The translations under genes and the position numbers were made by a program. A stretch of DNA of 64,000 nt from CAVXFL01 sp963761015 (lineage in GTDB: Bacteria; Pseudomonadota; Alphaproteobacteria; Acetobacterales; Acetobacteraceae): NCBI GenBank assembly GCA_963761015.1, contig CAVXFL010000011.1, positions 1-64,000 of the forward strand, in the 5' to 3' direction. Below, piece after piece: positions 45,257 through 55,972 of this stretch (the first letter of the stretch is position 1; each line of letters begins with the position of its first letter). The notes under the pieces were generated by a model. That model saw only the letters and a list, made by a program, of their open reading frames with translations, was not told the origin of the DNA and searched no databases.

Positions 45257-46350
45257 ACGGACATCAGGATGCCGAAACCGACCATCACGGTCAGCATGGC
45301 CGAGCCGCCGTGCGAAACCAGCGGCAGCGGCACGCCGCCGACCGGGATCGCGCCCATCACCATGGCGATGTTCACGAAGGCGTAGAGGAAGAAATTGGTG
45401 GCAATGCCGAAGGCCACCAGCCGGCCGTATTGATGGCGGCATCTGAGCGCGATCAGCATGCCCCCGAGCACGATCAGCAGCAGCACCCCGATCACCGCGA
45501 CGCCGCCGACGAGCCCGAATTCCTCGGCCAGGGTGGCGTAGATGAAGTCGGTCTGCTTCTCGGGGAGGAAATTCAGGTGCGCCTGGGAGCCGTGCATGAA
45601 GCCTTGCCCCCATAGCCCGCCCGAGCCCAGCGCGATCTTCGATTGGATGATGTTGTAGCCCGCGCCGAGCGGGTCGCTTTCGGGATTGAGGAACGTCTCG
45701 ATGCGGGCGCGCTGGTAATCGTGCAGGTGATGGAAGGCGATCGGCGCGGCGATGCCGATCAGGACGGCGACGATCGCGAATTTCCACCACCGCACCCCGG
45801 CGGCCAAGAAAATGGCGCCGCCCAGAGCGACCGTGATGACCGCGTTGCCGAGATTCGGCTCCTTCAGGATGAGCGCGGCCGGCACCAGCACGGCGACCAC
45901 CGGTGGGATGATGAACAGCGGATTGCCGACGCGCTCCCAGCTAGCGCGACGAAACCAGGCGGCCAGCGCCAAGATCAGCACGATCTTCATCATTTCGCTG
46001 GGCTGCACCTCCATGCCGCCCAACTCGATCCAGCGCTGCGCGCCCTTGCCGACATGGCCGAAGCGCAGCACCACCAGCAGCATGCCGATGCCGAACACGT
46101 AAAGCGGCCAGGACAGCCGCGCGATGAAACGGATATCGACCAGCGCGATGGCGACCATCAGCGCCAGGCCGATACAGAAGCGCGTGATATGGCGGTTGGC
46201 GTACGCCTGCGGGCCGCCGCCCACCGAATAGAGCGCGGTGTAGCCGATGCCCGCGAGCACACAGAGCAGCACGACGTAGAGCCAGCTGATGCGCCACAGC
46301 TTCCGCGTGACCCCGAACGAGGCGTCGCGCCACATGCGGCGTTCCATCAT
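45208..46350 (-). CDS. rodA: Rod-shape SEDS glycosyltransferase RodA
   Basis: This 380-residue polytopic SEDS protein has ten membrane segments. Landmarks are the essential KPEA-like segment GGMEVQPSEMMKIVLILALAAWFRR, FILKEPNLGNAVITVALGGAIFLAAGV (catalytic Asp region replaced here by EPNLGNA), GLWGQGFMHGSQAHLNFLPEKQTDFIYATLAEEFG and VGGVPLPLVSHGGSAML. It polymerises lipid II during elongation together with PBP2. It is the last gene of the mreB-mreC-mreD-mrdA-rodA operon, 10 bp after mrdA. Confidence 0.95.
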   Translation of the reverse strand: MMERRMWRDASFGVTRKLWRISWLYVVLLCVLAGIGYTALYSVGGGPQAYANRHITRFCIGLALMVAIALVDIRFIARLSWPLYVFGIGMLLVVLRFGHVGKGAQRWIELGGMEVQPSEMMKIVLILALAAWFRRASWERVGNPLFIIPPVVAVLVPAALILKEPNLGNAVITVALGGAIFLAAGVRWWKFAIVAVLIGIAAPIAFHHLHDYQRARIETFLNPESDPLGAGYNIIQSKIALGSGGLWGQGFMHGSQAHLNFLPEKQTDFIYATLAEEFGLVGGVAVIGVLLLIVLGGMLIALRCRHQYGRLVAFGIATNFFLYAFVNIAMVMGAIPVGGVPLPLVSHGGSAMLTVMVGFGILMSVYVHRDVEFPEREAEP

Positions 46351-46360
46351 GGCGGCGTCT

Positions 46361-48229
46361 CTAGGCGCGTTCGGCGACGCGCTGGGCGGGCGGCGCCTTG
46401 CGGTTGGCGGGGTCGCGCTTCAGCACATCCGTCATGATATCGCGCGCGATCGGGGCCGCCGCCGCGGCACCGGCGTTGCCGTGCTCCACCACGACGGCCG
46501 CGGCGTAGCGCGGCGCCTTGTACGGCGCGAAACACACGAACAGCGCGTGCGGACGCAACTTCCAGGGCAGCTTTGACGAATCGAAATGGCCGTGCTCGCG
46601 CAATTCGCGGGAGACCCGATGCACTTGGGTGGAGCCGGTCTTTCCGGCGAGCTGCACACCGGGAATGTTCAGCCGCGCGATCGGCGCGGTGCCGCCCCGC
46701 TCGTTCACCACGGCGTACATACCGGCGCGCACGACGTGCAAATATTTTGCCGGCAAGTCCAGCGGCGGCCAGTCCTCCGGGTTCCGGCCCGGCTGCGTGA
46801 TGCCGTTGATCGTGCGCGTCAGATGCGGCTGCAACGCGCGCCCGGTCGCCAGACGCGAGACATAGGTGGCGAGCTGCAACGGCGTGAGCTGCAGGAAGCC
46901 CTGCCCAATCCCGTATACCACCGTATCGCCGAGATTCCAGCGATAGCCCTCGCTTTCACGCCATTCCTTGGTCGGCGCCAGACCGTGCTTCTGCTCCGGC
47001 AGCTCGATATCGAGCTTCACGCCCATGCCGAGGCGCTGGGCCATGGCGGCGATCCGGTCGGCGCCGGTGCGCAGCGCCACGGTGTAGAAGAACACGTCGC
47101 AACTGTGCTTCAGCCCGTTACGCAGATCGAGCGAGCCATGTCCGCCTCGCCGCCAGCAATGGAATCGGGATTTGCCGAGATCGATGTAGCCCTTGCAGTT
47201 GATGCGGTCGGACGGGGTCAGCGTGCCGGCTTCCAGCCCGGCCAGCGCCGTACACATCTTGAACGTCGAGCCCGGCGCGTACAGTCCGGCCACCGCCTTA
47301 TTGATGAGCGGCGTGCGACTGTCCTTCGTCCATTCGTTCCATTGCGCTTGCGAAATCCCCGAATTGAACAGGCTCGGGTCGAACGACGGATTGGTGGCCA
47401 TCGCCATCACTTCGCCGTTGCGCGCGTCGAGCACGACGGCGCTCGCGCTCTGGTCGCCGAGCCGGCTCATCACCTGCTGCTGCAGCTCGGTGTCGATGGT
47501 CAGGCCGATTTCGGCCCCCGGCGTGCCTTCGTCGCGATCGAGTTCGCGGATCACGCGACCGACCGCGTTCACTTCCAGCTGCACCACGCCGGCGCGGCCG
47601 CGCAGCAGCTTGTCGTGGTATTTCTCGATGGCAGACCGGCCGATGCGGATGCCGGGCAGCGCCATCATCGGATCGTCGCCGAGATCCTTCTCGGTCGGCG
47701 GCGCGACATAGCCGACGACATGCGCCAGGGTCGGGCCGAACGGATACTGCCGCACGTTGCCGATATCGACCAGGATGCCCGGCAGATCGGGGGCATTCAC
47801 CTCGATCCGCGCCATGTCGTCCCAGGTCAGGAAGTCCTTCACCAGCACCGGGATGAAGCGGCGGTTGCGGCGCAGGTCGCGGTCGATGCGCACGCGGTCG
47901 CGATCGGTCAACGGCACTAGGCTGTTGAAGCGATCGAGCGTGTTCTCGACGCTGTCCGCCTGCTCGGCGACCAGCAGGGCGCGCCAGTTCGGCTTGTTGC
48001 CGGCGAGATCGGTGCCGAAGCGATCGAGGATGCGCCCGCGCGGCGGCGCGACCAGGCGGGCGCTGATCCGGTTGCTTTTCGCCATGAGGGCGTAGCGCGA
48101 GCCCTCGACGATCTGGATCTGGTACAGCTTGCCGGCGAGCACCCCGAGCGCGGCAACCTGGCCGCCCGCGACCAGCAGGGCGCGACGGGTGAAGACGGTG
48201 CGGCGCTTGAGGTCGGGGTCGACCGGCAT
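46361..48229 (-). CDS. mrdA: Penicillin-binding protein 2 (elongasome transpeptidase)
   Basis: This 622-residue class B PBP has a single N-terminal membrane anchor (ALLVAGGQVAALGVLAGKLYQI), a PBP dimerisation domain and a transpeptidase domain. The active Ser lies in GSTFKM (~321), the second motif in KHSCD, and the third in AGKTGSTQ. It cross-links peptidoglycan during lateral growth with RodA. It lies 1 bp downstream of mreD and 10 bp upstream of rodA, so translation is coupled. Confidence 0.95.
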   Translation of the reverse strand: MPVDPDLKRRTVFTRRALLVAGGQVAALGVLAGKLYQIQIVEGSRYALMAKSNRISARLVAPPRGRILDRFGTDLAGNKPNWRALLVAEQADSVENTLDRFNSLVPLTDRDRVRIDRDLRRNRRFIPVLVKDFLTWDDMARIEVNAPDLPGILVDIGNVRQYPFGPTLAHVVGYVAPPTEKDLGDDPMMALPGIRIGRSAIEKYHDKLLRGRAGVVQLEVNAVGRVIRELDRDEGTPGAEIGLTIDTELQQQVMSRLGDQSASAVVLDARNGEVMAMATNPSFDPSLFNSGISQAQWNEWTKDSRTPLINKAVAGLYAPGSTFKMCTALAGLEAGTLTPSDRINCKGYIDLGKSRFHCWRRGGHGSLDLRNGLKHSCDVFFYTVALRTGADRIAAMAQRLGMGVKLDIELPEQKHGLAPTKEWRESEGYRWNLGDTVVYGIGQGFLQLTPLQLATYVSRLATGRALQPHLTRTINGITQPGRNPEDWPPLDLPAKYLHVVRAGMYAVVNERGGTAPIARLNIPGVQLAGKTGSTQVHRVSRELREHGHFDSSKLPWKLRPHALFVCFAPYKAPRYAAAVVVEHGNAGAAAAAPIARDIMTDVLKRDPANRKAPPAQRVAERA

Positions 48230-48230
48230 G

Positions 48231-48776
48231 CTACGCCTCCTCGGGCGCGGCGATGCCGCGATGCGCTTTCGCCAGCAACAGCGCGAAGGCGGGATAGACG
48301 CCCGCCGCGATCAGCGCCTGAAACAGAGCAGGGCCGGGGGGCAGAACCCGGAGCGCCAGCACGGAAGCGAGCGCCCAGTCCACGGCGATCGCCGCGATGG
48401 CGACGAGCAGGAAGACCAGCCAGACCAGCAGGAACCCCTGCCGCGCCAGCGTATGGCGCAAGCGGAACACTACGGCCTGCACGAGCAGGAAAATCAGCAC
48501 GCTCACCCCGATCGGGCCGTCCCCGAGCAGGTCGGCCAACACGCCGATCAGAAACACCATCGGCGGGGGCATGGTCGCGGGACGGTAGAGCGACCAGAAG
48601 AACACGCAGCCCAGCATGAGGGCGAGTTGCAGTTCGGCCTGCGCGGGCAATCGCAGCGGCGCGGCCAGCAGCAGCAAGAGCAGGATCGTGCTGACCGCCG
48701 GGAAGCACATGCGGCTGGCCATGTCGAGCCGCCGCAGCAAGGTCGGCCGGGGCCGGATGCCTGGAAGCTTGTCCAT
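48231..48776 (-). CDS. mreD: Rod shape-determining protein MreD
   Basis: This 181-residue membrane protein has about five helices (FPAVSTILLLLLLAAPLRL, LMLGCVFFWSLYRPATMPPPMVFLIGVLADLL, GVSVLIFLLVQAVVFRLRHTL). The PPPMVFLIGVLADLL segment is the recognisable MreD core. It links cytoplasmic MreB and periplasmic MreC in the elongasome. It follows mreC by 18 bp. Confidence 0.9.
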   Translation of the reverse strand: MDKLPGIRPRPTLLRRLDMASRMCFPAVSTILLLLLLAAPLRLPAQAELQLALMLGCVFFWSLYRPATMPPPMVFLIGVLADLLGDGPIGVSVLIFLLVQAVVFRLRHTLARQGFLLVWLVFLLVAIAAIAVDWALASVLALRVLPPGPALFQALIAAGVYPAFALLLAKAHRGIAAPEEA

Positions 48777-48794
48777 CGCCGATCGCCCGCGGCC

Positions 48795-49742
48795 TCAGCG
48801 TGTCGCGGCCGGGAGCGGCGGCGGCACGGGGAGAGCCTTGGGCGCCACGGGCAGAACCTTGGCCCGGGGCTCGCCCCGCGCCTGCAGGCCGCGCGCCGGC
48901 GGGCGGGCGGCGGATTCCGGGGCCACGACCCCGTGCAGCCCGTAGTCGAACAGACGGACGATCTCCAGTTGATCGAGCCGCGCCACCGGGATTACCTCGG
49001 GGACCTTCTTGGCGGTGTAGTGGACGGTGCCGACCGGCAGGTTGCCGGGGAATACGTTGGCTTCCGCCGAGGTGACCACGCGCTCGCCCTCCTTGGGCGG
49101 CGTCGCCTCGGGCCAGAACATCAGGTGCGGCCTCGGTCCGTTGGTGCCCATCAGCATGGCGTGAGCCCGGGTAGTTTCCAGGGTCACCGGCACGCGGCTG
49201 TTTATGTCAGTGATCAGCAGCACGCGGGCGCTGCGCGCGCCCACCTCGGTGACACGCCCGACCAGGCCGCTGTCATCGACCGCGATCTCGCCCTTGCGCA
49301 CGTCGTTGTTCGGGCCGTCGGCGAGCAGCACCGAGCGGGCGTAGACGCCGCCGGTGTCGGTGGCCACCCGGGCAGTGACGAACGCAACCTTGGGATCGGG
49401 AATCCAGTGCAGGTTGGCCTTCAGCGCTTCGTTCTCGGTGATGAGCGACAGCGCGACGTCGTGCCACTTGCGCAGGCGCGCGTTTTCCTCACGAAGCCGG
49501 ACGTTCTCGGCGGCGACCGACCAGATCCCCCGCAGGTAATCGATATCGCGGTGGACCCGGGCCATCGGGCCGGACATGGCGGCGTAGACCGGCGCAAGCA
49601 GGTCGTCGAGCCCCGTCCGTGCCCGCTCGCCCAGCAGCGCGTCCGCCTTGCCGACCAACATCAGCCCGAACGCCAGCACGATCAGCACCGGTAAAGTCAG
49701 TTTCGACAACGCCTGCCGGACCGGAATGGACAGCCGGATCAC
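48795..49742 (-). CDS. mreC: Rod shape-determining protein MreC
   Basis: This 315-residue protein has one N-terminal membrane anchor (LTLPVLIVLAFGLMLVG), a coiled coil (GIWSVAAENVRLREENARLRKWHDV) and the MreC beta-barrel domain (VTARVATDTGG, KGEIAVDDSGLVGRVTEVGARSARVLLITDINSRVPV). The Pro-rich C-terminus (KVLPVAPKALPVPPPLPAA) is probably flexible. GTG 49742 is chosen because the reading upstream of it lacks family character. It is a periplasmic scaffold of the elongasome, 50 bp after mreB. Confidence 0.92.
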   Translation of the reverse strand: MIRLSIPVRQALSKLTLPVLIVLAFGLMLVGKADALLGERARTGLDDLLAPVYAAMSGPMARVHRDIDYLRGIWSVAAENVRLREENARLRKWHDVALSLITENEALKANLHWIPDPKVAFVTARVATDTGGVYARSVLLADGPNNDVRKGEIAVDDSGLVGRVTEVGARSARVLLITDINSRVPVTLETTRAHAMLMGTNGPRPHLMFWPEATPPKEGERVVTSAEANVFPGNLPVGTVHYTAKKVPEVIPVARLDQLEIVRLFDYGLHGVVAPESAARPPARGLQARGEPRAKVLPVAPKALPVPPPLPAATR

Positions 49743-49792
49743 GTCTCCGCTCGCTCCTCGTTCACCCACCGCCGGCCGCGGCGGCTCGTACC

Positions 49793-50884
<1,092 letters not shown>

Positions 50885-51202
50885 TTAGCGGGCGAGTTCC
50901 CGACGGGCAAGGGCGGGATTGTTTAAGATCGCCCCTTATCGCCCGGCCGCGACGTGGCCGACCGGCCGCCCCTCGCGGCTGGTTGCAGAATGGACACCGA
51001 GGATTGACGTCATGGTAACACGATTTTCAGCGCGCCGCACGATGCCGGCCGCGCCTGGGCCGGGTAGGACCGGCAATCGCGCGGGCGCGGCGAGCCGGCC
51101 GTGACCAGCATAGCAGAAAGGTGAGCGGGACGGGGGAACCTCGCGCCTTCCGATCCATTTCACACCTTGAGTGAAGACCAAGTCGAGCGAGGAGAATACA
51201 CC

Positions 51203-51421
51203 ATGATTCGTCGGCTGATCGGGATGTCGCTGCTTATGGGAAGCTTGGCCGTGGGCATGGCCGGCTGCGGTTACACGCCGGGGCAGCGCGCGTTGAGCGG
51301 CGGCGCGATCGGCGCGGCCGGCGGCGCGGCCATCGGAGCCGCCAGCGGTGGCAATGCCGGAACCGGCGCTTTGATCGGCGGCGGCGTCGGGGCGCTCACC
51401 GGCGCGGTCACGGCGCCGTAA
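51203..51421 (+). CDS. Small glycine-zipper lipoprotein
   Basis: This 72-residue lipoprotein has signal MIRRLIGMSLLMGSLAVGMAGC with a lipobox (GMAGC), followed by repeated Gly/Ala units (GGAIGAAGGAAIGAASGG, GALIGGGVGALTGAV). This is a glycine-zipper pattern found in osmotically induced outer-membrane lipoproteins. It starts at ATG 51203 behind GAGGAGAATACACC. It is probably outer-membrane anchored; function is unknown. Confidence 0.8.
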   Translation: MIRRLIGMSLLMGSLAVGMAGCGYTPGQRALSGGAIGAAGGAAIGAASGGNAGTGALIGGGVGALTGAVTAP

Positions 51422-51430
51422 CGCGAACGC

Positions 51431-51465
51431 CGGCTCACGCGCCGCGTCCGGCGGCACGCGAGCCG
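51431..51465. terminator. Bidirectional hairpin between lipoprotein gene and leuA
   Basis: CGGCTCACGCGCCG and CGGCACGCGAGCCG form a 14-bp stem with one mismatch and one G-U pair between two converging genes. ATTTG follows on the plus strand. Confidence 0.5.
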
Positions 51466-51474
51466 ATTTGCCGC

Positions 51475-53064
51475 TCAGGCGGTCAGCGCCTTCGGTTCGG
51501 TCCGCATGCGCTTGACCAGGAGCTTGTTGAGGGCGTGAACGTAGGCCCGGGCGGAGGCGACGATCGTGTCGGTATCCGCCCCCTGCCCGTCCACCATTTT
51601 GCCCTTTTCCTCCAGCCGCACCGTCACCCGCGCCTGCGCGTCGGTGCCGCCAGTGACGGCGCCCACCGAGAACAGTTTCAGCTCCGCCTCGTGGGGAAAG
51701 ATTTCCCGGATGGCGTGGAAGGTCGCGTCCACCGGGCCGTCGCCGGACGCGGTCGCGGCGCGGGCCGCGCCGTCGATCTCTAGCTCCAGGGCGGCGCGCG
51801 AGGCCGCCTTCGAGCCGGCCTGCACCTCGAGCGAGACGAAACGGATGCGGTCGTGGCCGCGCACCACCTCGTCGTCCACCAGAGCGATGATGTCCTCGTC
51901 GTAGACGACCTTCTTGCGGTCGGCCAGGTCCTTGAAGCGGCGGAACGCGTCGTTCAGCTGGTTGTCGCCGACCTCCCCGTAGCCGAGCTGGCGCAGCTTG
52001 TCGCGGAAGGCGGCGCGGCCCGAGTGCTTGCCCATGACCAGGGACGAGCGGTTCCAGCCCACGCTTTCGGGGGTCATGATTTCATAGGTGGCGGCGTTCT
52101 TCAGCACCCCGTCTTGGTGGATGCCGGCCTCGTGGGCAAAGGCATTGCGCCCGACGATCGCCTTGTTCGGCTGCACGTCGAAACCGGTGACCGCCGAAAG
52201 CAGCTTCGACACTTTCAGGATCTCGGTGGTGCGGATGCCGTTCGTGGTCGGGATGGCGTCGTGGCGGGTGCGCAGCGCCATGACGATCTCCTCCAGCGAC
52301 GCGTTGCCGGCGCGCTCGCCGATACCGTTGATCGTGCACTCCACCTGGCGCACCCCGGCGCGGATAGCCGCGAGCGTGTTGGCGACAGCGAGGCCCAGAT
52401 CGTTGTGGTTGTGGGCGGAGAGGATCACCTTCTCGGTCCCCGGCACCCGCTCGCGCAGCATGGTGAAGATGCCGGCGAGGTCCTCCGGCAGCGCGTAGCC
52501 GACCGTATCGGGGATGTTGATGGTGGTGGCGCCGGCGGCGATCGCCGCCTCGACGCAGCGGCAGAGGAAGTCGGGCTCGGTGCGGCTGCCGTCCTCAGCG
52601 GACCACTCCACGTCGTCGGTGTACTGGCGGGCGAGGGTGACGCTGTCGCCGACCGCCTGCAGCACGTCGTGCGGCTCCATGCGCAGCTTGTATTTCATGT
52701 GCAGCGCGCTGGTGCTGATGAAGCTGTGGATGCGCTTGCGGCGGGCCGGCTTCACCGCCTCGCCCGCGCGCATCACGTCCTCGCGGCCGGAGCGGGCGAG
52801 GCCGCAGATCACCGGGCCGTCGGGCGACTGGCCGATGCTGGATTCCGCGATGGCGCGCACGGCCTCGTAATCGCCGGGGCTGGCGATCGGGAATCCGGCC
52901 TCCATGACATCGACGCCGAGTTCGGCGAGCGCCTCGGCCATGCGCAGCTTCTCCTGCAAATTCATGGAGAAGCCGGGCGACTGCTCGCCATCGCGCAGTG
53001 TGGTGTCGAAGATGATGACGCGGTCTTCGGGCAGCGTGCCGAAGCTCGGGTGTTCGATGGGCAT
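51475..53064 (-). CDS. leuA: 2-Isopropylmalate synthase
   Basis: This 529-residue enzyme has HMGL-like catalytic motifs: IIFDTTLRDGEQSPGFSMN (metal Asp), SAHNHNDLGLAVANTLAAI (metal His pair), and GIGERAGNASLEEIVMAL. A C-terminal LeuA dimer/regulatory domain follows (ELKLFSVGAVTGGTDAQARVTVRLEE), consistent with leucine feedback. It condenses acetyl-CoA with 2-ketoisovalerate, the first committed step to leucine. ATG 53064 gives MPIEHPSFGTLPED. The upstream region contains a Leu-rich leader ORF and hairpin. Confidence 0.96.
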   Translation of the reverse strand: MPIEHPSFGTLPEDRVIIFDTTLRDGEQSPGFSMNLQEKLRMAEALAELGVDVMEAGFPIASPGDYEAVRAIAESSIGQSPDGPVICGLARSGREDVMRAGEAVKPARRKRIHSFISTSALHMKYKLRMEPHDVLQAVGDSVTLARQYTDDVEWSAEDGSRTEPDFLCRCVEAAIAAGATTINIPDTVGYALPEDLAGIFTMLRERVPGTEKVILSAHNHNDLGLAVANTLAAIRAGVRQVECTINGIGERAGNASLEEIVMALRTRHDAIPTTNGIRTTEILKVSKLLSAVTGFDVQPNKAIVGRNAFAHEAGIHQDGVLKNAATYEIMTPESVGWNRSSLVMGKHSGRAAFRDKLRQLGYGEVGDNQLNDAFRRFKDLADRKKVVYDEDIIALVDDEVVRGHDRIRFVSLEVQAGSKAASRAALELEIDGAARAATASGDGPVDATFHAIREIFPHEAELKLFSVGAVTGGTDAQARVTVRLEEKGKMVDGQGADTDTIVASARAYVHALNKLLVKRMRTEPKALTA

Positions 53065-53146
53065 GGGTTGGTCCTCGGGAACGGTTGCTGCGGCGCTGGG
53101 TCCTTCTACCCGCGGGCGAGGGGACCCCGATCGACCCCTGAGCGCG

Positions 53147-53281
53147 CCGGCGGGCAAAATGCCGCCGGGGTTACGCCCAGGGGCGGATAAGTCGCAGGAT
53201 CAGGCCGAGGCAAAACAGTCGCGCGGCGCACCGCTTGAGGGTGCGAGCCATGCAGAACAGGGCAGGCGCGCAGCTAAACAT
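53147..53281 (-). promoter_or_regulatory. Candidate leuA leader peptide and hairpin (attenuator-like)
   Basis: A minus-strand ORF starts at ATG 53281 (internal ATG 53251) and stops at TAA 53171-53173. Its last 15 residues include LFCLGLILRLI, with five Leu and two Ile. Right after the stop, CCGGCGG / CCGCCGG (53147-53153 and 53162-53168) forms a 7-bp hairpin with a loop rich in T. Leu-rich leader peptides followed by hairpins control leuA in many alphaproteobacteria by ribosome-stalling attenuation. A run of U after the hairpin is missing, which weakens the case. Confidence 0.45.
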
Positions 53282-53447
53282 GGTTTTAAGCTATGCCTCC
53301 AGCCGGCTTTGCGCAAGGTCCCGTTCAGCCATGCCGCTTCGGGATTCGGTTGGGCGCGATTTCACGCTTTCGAAACCGCCGCGCCAGAGCGGAAAACCCG
53401 CGATGGCGCACTTGTTGAGGACCTGAGCACTTCAGGAAATTCCGATC

Positions 53448-54230
53448 ATGGCCTCCGCGACCCGCTCCTTCGCCATCGTGACCGGCGCCTCGAACAACGG
53501 CATCGGGTTCGAGTTGGCCCGCTGCTGCGTGCAAAACGGCTTCGACGTGCTGATCGCCGCCGACGAGCCCGAGATCGAGCAAGCAGCGGCCAAGCTCGGT
53601 CAGAACGGCGCGGCGGCGGAGTTGGTGCAAGCCGATCTCGCCACGGAAGAGGGGGTGGAGAAGCTGTATGCCGCCACGCGGGGCTGCAAGGTGGGCGCGC
53701 TTCTGGCGAATGCCGGGCGCGGCCTCGGACATGGGTTCCTGGACCAGGACCCGAAGGACTGGCGGCGCGTGATCGCCATCAACATCACTGGCACGCTGCT
53801 GCTGATCCACAAGGTCGGCCGCGATATGCGCGCGGCCGGATCGGGGCGCATCCTGATCACGGGCTCGATCGCCGGCTTCATGCCGGGCACGTATCAGGCG
53901 GTCTACAACGCGAGCAAAGCCTTCCTGGACAGTTTTTCGTTTGCCTTGCGCCATGAGCTGTGGAACAGCGGCGTCAGCGTGACCTGCCTGATGCCGGGCG
54001 CGACCGAGACCGAGTTCTTCGAACGGGCCGACATGCTGGACACCAAGATAGGCCAGCAGAAGAAGGCCGATCCGGTGGAGGTGGCGAAAGTCGGCTTCGA
54101 GGCGATGATGAAGGGCACCGGCGACGTGGTGCCCGGCTGGCAGAACAAGCTGCAAGCCGCCATCGCGCAAATCGCGCCGGCCGGCGCCGTCGCCGAGATG
54201 CACCGCCGCATGGCCGAGCCAAGGCACTGA
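53448..54230 (+). CDS. Short-chain dehydrogenase/reductase
   Basis: This 260-residue SDR has the cofactor motif VTGASNNGIGFELA, NAGRG after strand 4, the catalytic Ser in ILITGSIAG and YNASK (Tyr/Lys). The loop TGASNNGIG and Asp-rich segment LIAADEPEIE suggest NAD(H) preference. The substrate is unknown. It stands alone between divergent leuA and convergent ilvC, starting at ATG 53448. Confidence 0.9.
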   Translation: MASATRSFAIVTGASNNGIGFELARCCVQNGFDVLIAADEPEIEQAAAKLGQNGAAAELVQADLATEEGVEKLYAATRGCKVGALLANAGRGLGHGFLDQDPKDWRRVIAINITGTLLLIHKVGRDMRAAGSGRILITGSIAGFMPGTYQAVYNASKAFLDSFSFALRHELWNSGVSVTCLMPGATETEFFERADMLDTKIGQQKKADPVEVAKVGFEAMMKGTGDVVPGWQNKLQAAIAQIAPAGAVAEMHRRMAEPRH

Positions 54231-54279
54231 GCCTCGATCGCGCGACGGTGCATGCACGGCGTTCGCCGCGCCGACAGTT

Positions 54280-55299
<1,020 letters not shown>

Positions 55300-55326
55300 C
55301 TAACTCTCCTTGTGCATCGGGCCAAC

Positions 55327-55349
55327 TCCCCTCCCCTTGCGGGAGGGGA
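55327..55349 (-). terminator. Hairpin between ilvN and ilvC
   Basis: TCCCCTCCC / GGGAGGGGA with a CTTGC loop forms a 9-bp G/C-rich stem in the ilvN-ilvC gap. It may lower read-through or mark an mRNA processing point. No U-run follows on the minus strand, so strong termination is doubtful. Confidence 0.35.
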
Positions 55350-55403
55350 TGGGGGGAGGGGTTGAAACGGGGCGCTTGCGGCGTGAGCATCAAGCTTGAC
55401 CGG

Positions 55404-55925
55404 TCAGATCGTTCGCGTGCCGCGCGCTATCGCCGCGACGCCGGTGCGCGACACTTCGGCGAGGCCGAGCGGGCGCATCAGTTCCAGAAAGGCATCCAGC
55501 TTGTCCGGATTGCCGGTCATTTCGAACACGAAGCTCTTCGTCGTCGCATCCACGACGCGGGCGCGGAAGGCGTCGGCGAGGCGCAGCGCCTCGGCGCGCT
55601 TCTCGCCTTCGACGACGACCTTGATCAGCGCCATTTCGCGCGCCAGATGCGGGCCTTCTAGCGTCAGATCCTCGACCCGATGCACCGGCACCAGCCGATC
55701 GAGCTGCGCCTTGATCTGCTCGATGACCATTTCGGTACCGGAGGTGACGATGTTGATGCGCGAGCGCGTGCGACTGTCGTCCACCGGCGCCACGGTGAGG
55801 CTATCGATATTGTAGCCGCGGCCGGAGAACAGGCCGATGACGCGCGCCAGCACGCCGGCCTCGTTCTCGACGAGGACGGAAATGGTGGCAACGCGGAACG
55901 TGGTCGGCGGGGCGGTGTTTGGCAT
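55404..55925 (-). CDS. ilvN: Acetolactate synthase small subunit
   Basis: This 173-residue regulatory subunit has an N-terminal ACT domain (ISVLVENEAGVLARVIGLFSGRGYNIDSLTVAP), which binds valine for feedback. A C-terminal ALS_ss domain follows (LIKVVVEGEKRAEALRLADAFRARVVDATTKSFVFEMTG). It lies 47 bp downstream of ilvB, and co-expression ensures the catalytic/regulatory ratio. Confidence 0.95.
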   Translation of the reverse strand: MPNTAPPTTFRVATISVLVENEAGVLARVIGLFSGRGYNIDSLTVAPVDDSRTRSRINIVTSGTEMVIEQIKAQLDRLVPVHRVEDLTLEGPHLAREMALIKVVVEGEKRAEALRLADAFRARVVDATTKSFVFEMTGNPDKLDAFLELMRPLGLAEVSRTGVAAIARGTRTI

Positions 55926-55972
55926 TGCCTAGGGTGTCGGCCCTTGCCGGACCGGGTTTACAGGAGGCACCA

